From NCBI RefSeq assembly GCF_018129385.1, contig NZ_JAFCLN010000022.1, positions 1 to 64,000 on the forward strand: a stretch of DNA of 64,000 nt. The letters are read 5' to 3'. Within the stretch, counting starts at the first letter, position 1; each line of letters opens with the position of its first letter. Positions 60,659 to 64,000 of this stretch are shown one piece after another. This DNA is from Bradyrhizobium lablabi. GTDB taxonomy: Bacteria; Pseudomonadota; Alphaproteobacteria; Rhizobiales; Xanthobacteraceae. The notes below the pieces were generated by a model, which ran no database searches, was not told where the DNA came from, and saw only the letters and a list, made by a program, of their open reading frames with translations. The position numbers were made by a program, and so were the translations under genes.

Positions 60659-61933
60659 ATGCGATCGGTATCATGGCTTAGCCGTCGTCAGATGATGCTG
60701 CAAAGCGCGGCCCTTGCCTCGGCGGGGATGTTGCCGTCCGTGCATTCGCCGGCCTTGGCGGCGCGGTCGCGCAAGCCGGTTCAAACCGGCGAAATCGACG
60801 CCGCGCTACGAGCCAGGGTCGACGCGAAGGAAGTCCCCGGCATTGTGGCGATGGCCGCGAGCGAGCAATCGGTGATCTACGAAGGGGCATTCGGCCTGCG
60901 CAGCATGGCGACGGCGACGCCGATGTCGACGGACACGGTTTTTCGCATCGCCTCGATGGTCAAGCTGCTCACCTCGGTCGCGGCGCTTCAGCTTGTGGAG
61001 CGCGGCAGGCTGAAGCTGGACGAGCCCGCCGGCAATATCGATCCGGCGCTGGCTTCCCCGAGAATCCTCAGCGGTTTTGACGCGAAGGGCGCGCCGCAAT
61101 TGCAGCCGGCGCACAAGCCGGTCACCTTGCGTCACCTGCTGACGCACACGTCGGGCCTGAGCTATCCGCTGTGGGACGCCAACGTCGTGCGCTACCTCAA
61201 GGCCGCGCGCGGCAAAAAGGACCTGCCGCGCATGCCGCTGATGTTCGAGCCGGGCACGCGCTGGGCCTATGGCGGCAGCATCGACCGCGTCGGCCGCATG
61301 GTGGAGATCGCGAGCGGACAACCGCTCGACCGCTACATTCGCGAGAACATCACCGGTCCGCTCGGCATGAACGACACGTCGCCGACGATCACGGAAAAGC
61401 AGCGCGCGCGGCAGGCGAGCCTGCACCGGCATGGCGCGGACGGAAAGCTGGTAGCGCAGCCGTTCGAAAAACTGAACGAGCCGATCTCGTTCTCCGGTGG
61501 CGGCGGCATTTATTCGACCGCGCCGGACTATCTCACGCTGCTGCAGGCGCTGCTCAACGGCGGAAATTTTCGCGGCGCCGGCATCCTGCGGCCGGAGACC
61601 GTTGCACTGATGGGCAAGAACCAGATCGGCAACATCGAGGCGGGGCGCCTGAAGACGGAAAATGCAGCGCTTTCGAACGACGTTGATTTTTTCCCGGGCG
61701 TGCATCTGCGCTGGGGCCTCGGCGGCATGATCAACATCGATCCGGTGCCCGACGGACGCAGGGCAGGCAGCCTGACTTGGGCCGGCCTGTACAACACCTA
61801 TTACTGGATCGATCCGACGTTGCGGGTGGCCGGTGTGATTATGATGCAGGTTTTGCCATTTGCCGACAGGCAGGCGCTTGCGGCTTATCGGCAATTCGAA
61901 CGCGGCGTGTGTCACGCATTCAAACCGGCATGA
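60659..61933 (+). CDS. Serine hydrolase, beta-lactamase/esterase family, with export signal
   Basis: This 424-residue exported hydrolase has an RR-containing signal (SRRQMMLQSAALASAG), then the class C-type S-x-x-K motif SMVK (S99-K102), the second motif region SGLSYPLWDAN and a GGGGIYSTAPDYL segment. It belongs to the beta-lactamase/PBP-like serine hydrolases (EstB type), acting on esters, peptides or beta-lactams. ATG at 60659 is chosen; a GTG three codons upstream is possible. Confidence 0.85.
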   Translation: MRSVSWLSRRQMMLQSAALASAGMLPSVHSPALAARSRKPVQTGEIDAALRARVDAKEVPGIVAMAASEQSVIYEGAFGLRSMATATPMSTDTVFRIASMVKLLTSVAALQLVERGRLKLDEPAGNIDPALASPRILSGFDAKGAPQLQPAHKPVTLRHLLTHTSGLSYPLWDANVVRYLKAARGKKDLPRMPLMFEPGTRWAYGGSIDRVGRMVEIASGQPLDRYIRENITGPLGMNDTSPTITEKQRARQASLHRHGADGKLVAQPFEKLNEPISFSGGGGIYSTAPDYLTLLQALLNGGNFRGAGILRPETVALMGKNQIGNIEAGRLKTENAALSNDVDFFPGVHLRWGLGGMINIDPVPDGRRAGSLTWAGLYNTYYWIDPTLRVAGVIMMQVLPFADRQALAAYRQFERGVCHAFKPA

Positions 61934-62093
61934 AACCTCTGCGGGAAAATAGCACGAGGCCGATCAGCGTATAACTCCGCTGCCAGCTTCTTATTCCCGA
62001 AAAATTTATCCCTTCCCGGAAAACTACGCATATCCGCAGGCAGAACCTTTTCGCCCGAAGCGCAGACTAATTTGCGCTACGGGGATTTTTTCC

Positions 62094-62384
62094 ATGACGT
62101 CGTTTCGGCTTACGGACATTGAACAGCTCGCCATCCAGGCAAAGCTCAATCTTTCGCTCGGACGGGAGATATACGACGCCGTTTTCCTGGGGTTTGAGGT
62201 GCTGGAGATTGTCGGCGACGAACTCCGGGGATGGGCCCGGTCGGAATATTGCGCGGCGACCATCGACATCCATTTCTCGCGCGAGGTGGCCTTGGCCGCG
62301 CAGGCGGTGCTCAAGCAATCCGTGCGTCGCACCAGTTTCCTCATGCGTGGGTTGAAACACGACACCGATGAGCAGCCGGCGTAG
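62094..62384 (+). CDS. Small conserved-looking hypothetical protein
   Basis: This 96-residue reading frame begins MTSFRLTDIEQLAIQAKLNL and is alpha/beta with no membrane segment. Codon use looks coding-like and it occupies an otherwise empty 470-bp stretch between the hydrolase and the GH1 gene. No family recognised. The ATG at 62094 follows a purine-poor leader, so the start is uncertain. Confidence 0.5.
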   Translation: MTSFRLTDIEQLAIQAKLNLSLGREIYDAVFLGFEVLEIVGDELRGWARSEYCAATIDIHFSREVALAAQAVLKQSVRRTSFLMRGLKHDTDEQPA

Positions 62385-62402
62385 AGCGCGGGGCGCGAGC
62401 CT

Positions 62403-63878
62403 TTACACGCCGATGGCGTTCTTCGCCACCACGTCCCGGTAGAAGGCTGCGCTGAGCTTCGGGACCCGGGCTTGGGTCTCGAAATCGACGTGGTACACAC
62501 CAAAGCGTTTCTCAAAGCCGAAAATCCACTCGAAATTGTCCATCAGGCTCCAGAGGAAATAGCCGCGCACCGGCACGCCCTCTGCGGTCGCGCGCTGCAA
62601 CTGCAACAGGTAGTTGCGCAGGAAGCTGATGCGGTCGAGGTCATTCACCTTGCCGTCGGCGGTGAGCTTGTCCTCCGAGGAGGTGCCGTTCTCGGTGATG
62701 AAGATGTTTTCGATGTTCCAGACTTTTGCAGCAAGCCGCGGCGCCCAGTAGATCACCTCCGGGCCGATGCGCAGCCATTCCGAGTTCATGTGCGGGAACG
62801 AGGCCGGAAAGGGCAGCACACTCCAGCCCGGTTTCTTGTCGGAGGCGGCGATGTAGAATTGCGGTGCGTAGATGTTCAGCCCGACGAAATCGTTTTTGGA
62901 GCCGATGATCTTCAGTTCGTCGGCGGTGAACTTTGGCGCGTCCTTGCCGGAATAGGCCAGAAAGCCGTCGGTGTATTTGCCCTCGAGGATCACGCCCAGA
63001 AATCCGGCATTCAATTCGCGCGTCGCCATTTCGGTGGCGCGGATATGTTCCGGCGTCGCGAACGCCGGCACGCAGGCGGCGATGTTTTCGGCGATGCCGA
63101 CCTTGGTACCCTTGCGGGCGCTGGCGCGGATCGCCTGCACGGCGAGGCCGTGCCCCAGCACGGTGTGGTGGCGCGCCTGGTTGAGCTCGGCGGTCGGCAG
63201 CTTCAGCCCGGGCGCATCGATGCCCCAGCCGTAGCCGAAATTGAGAAAGCGCCCGGCCTCGTTGAGCGTGAAGAAATATTTGACGCGGTCGCTCAGGCGC
63301 TCGGCGACGTAGCCGGAATACTCTGCGAATGCCTTCGAAGTTTCGCTGGATTGCCAGCCGCCGACCTTGTCCTGTAGCGCCTGCGGCAAATCCCAATGAT
63401 ACAGCGTCGCATATGGCTCGATGCCATTGGCGAGCAGCTCATCGAGCAGGCGGTTGTAGAAGTCGAGCCCCTTGGGATTGGGCTTGCCGGTGCCTTCCGG
63501 AAATACCCGCGGCCAGGCGATCGAGAAGCGATAGGCCTTGACGCCGAGATCCTTGATGAGGCGGACGTCTTCCTTGTATCGATGATAGTGCTCGTTGGCG
63601 CGGTCGCCGTTAGTGCCGTCGCCGATCTTGCCGGGCGTGTGCGAGAACGTATCCCAGATCGACGGACCGCGGCCGTCTTCCTTGACCGCGCCTTCGATCT
63701 GATAGGACGACGTGGCGGTGCCCCAGACGAAATCCTTCGGAAATGGCGCGGGCGCGTGGCGGTCCTTGCCCTGCTTCGCCTTGCTTTCGGCGGCCTCAGT
63801 CGGCGATGCGGTCAGGCCGAGCGCGGCAAGGCCGGCAAGCTTTGCAAAATGCCGGCGCGAAAAGCTGGAAAACATCAA
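62403..63878 (-). CDS. Glycoside hydrolase family 1 beta-glucosidase with Tat-like signal
   Basis: This 491-residue GH1 protein has a Tat-like signal (SRRHFAKLAGLAALGL) and the family pattern FVWGTATSSYQIEGA, RFSIAWPR, YHWDLPQAL. The acid/base motif reads TLNEAG (E207), where Ala replaces the usual Pro of the T-x-N-E-P motif. The nucleophile is E396 in ITENGTS. C-terminal NFEWIFGFEKRFG is typical. It would act in the periplasm on beta-glucosides. Alternative start one codon later. Confidence 0.93.
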   Translation of the reverse strand: MMFSSFSRRHFAKLAGLAALGLTASPTEAAESKAKQGKDRHAPAPFPKDFVWGTATSSYQIEGAVKEDGRGPSIWDTFSHTPGKIGDGTNGDRANEHYHRYKEDVRLIKDLGVKAYRFSIAWPRVFPEGTGKPNPKGLDFYNRLLDELLANGIEPYATLYHWDLPQALQDKVGGWQSSETSKAFAEYSGYVAERLSDRVKYFFTLNEAGRFLNFGYGWGIDAPGLKLPTAELNQARHHTVLGHGLAVQAIRASARKGTKVGIAENIAACVPAFATPEHIRATEMATRELNAGFLGVILEGKYTDGFLAYSGKDAPKFTADELKIIGSKNDFVGLNIYAPQFYIAASDKKPGWSVLPFPASFPHMNSEWLRIGPEVIYWAPRLAAKVWNIENIFITENGTSSEDKLTADGKVNDLDRISFLRNYLLQLQRATAEGVPVRGYFLWSLMDNFEWIFGFEKRFGVYHVDFETQARVPKLSAAFYRDVVAKNAIGV

Positions 63879-63893
63879 ACGCTCCCGAACAAC

Positions 63894-64000
63894 TTACGGA
63901 TCGATCTGGAAGGCGGAAATCCGGTCGATCTCGAATGCGACCGTTGCCGGGGATTCCGCGCTGACGAATCCGACGCCCTGAAAATTCTTTGCGCCCATCG
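63894..64000 (-). CDS. C-terminal end of a gene cut by the window edge
   Basis: On the minus strand the last 34 codons of an open frame read GAKNFQGVGFVSAESP, then TVAFEIDRISAFQIDP and stop. It lies 15 bp upstream of the GH1 gene on the same strand and may be co-transcribed with it. Family cannot be judged from this fragment. Confidence 0.55.
   Translation of the reverse strand, partial: MGAKNFQGVGFVSAESPATVAFEIDRISAFQIDP

Overview
The window looks like chromosomal DNA of a Bradyrhizobium-type alphaproteobacterium. This rests on an alphaproteobacterial rpoH, an rluD paired with a small membrane protein, high-GC coding throughout, and intergenic palindromes at 2692-2794 and 2814-2858 that I recall from many Bradyrhizobium genomes. 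No species can be named from the sequence alone.

Layout. (1) 1-3013 is housekeeping: rpoH, rluD, a small membrane protein and tRNA-Glu(CTC). (2) 3014-9480 is an accessory segment directly behind the tRNA. Its core is a bacterial ubiquitin-like module: a leftward operon encodes a two-repeat multi-ubiquitin-like protein, an E1-like ThiF protein with an N-terminal DUF6791-type domain, and a Cys-rich DUF6527-type protein. A divergent pair encodes an XRE repressor and an ImmA/IrrE-type HExxH peptidase. Two matched 18-bp inverted repeats sit in the control region. Around this lie phage-island-type genes, an L,D-transpeptidase and a decayed HGG-motif gene. (3) 9746-13801 holds a secreted protein, a MipA/OmpV porin and a divergent two-component system with tandem TTGCCCG boxes between them. 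(4) 14348-37980 is a large CoA-ester catabolic cluster in several co-oriented units: two P450s, a ferredoxin, a citryl-CoA-lyase-like protein, a CoA-transferase, an acyl-CoA dehydrogenase, two acyl-CoA ligases, three crotonase-type proteins, an SDR and two complete branched-chain-type ABC transporters. A TetR gene closes the cluster. Seven copies of CTAAGC-N4-GCTTAT-type palindromes mark four promoter regions, so the cluster reads as one TetR regulon, perhaps for a branched or alicyclic acid.

(5) 37994-44519 is a 6.5-kb LysR / D-amino-acid-oxidase-like / hydantoinase A+B / Bug-receptor cassette. It is bounded by about 158-bp direct copies of the 3' end of tetR, so it was probably inserted by recombination. 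(6) 44771-51427 is a LacI regulator and a divergent five-gene Opp/Dpp-type peptide ABC transporter with two AAACGTT operators 99 bp apart. (7) 51729-64000 holds a large winged-helix/ATPase/TPR regulator, a tandem hot-dog thioesterase, a D-aminoacylase-like amidohydrolase coupled to a G3E GTPase, a sorbosone-dehydrogenase-like protein, a secreted protein, a serine hydrolase, a GH1 beta-glucosidase with a Tat-like signal, and the end of a truncated gene.

The item most worth attention is the ubiquitin-like module: it has no visible separate E2 or JAB protease and is linked to a repressor/peptidase pair of the kind that controls some anti-phage systems.
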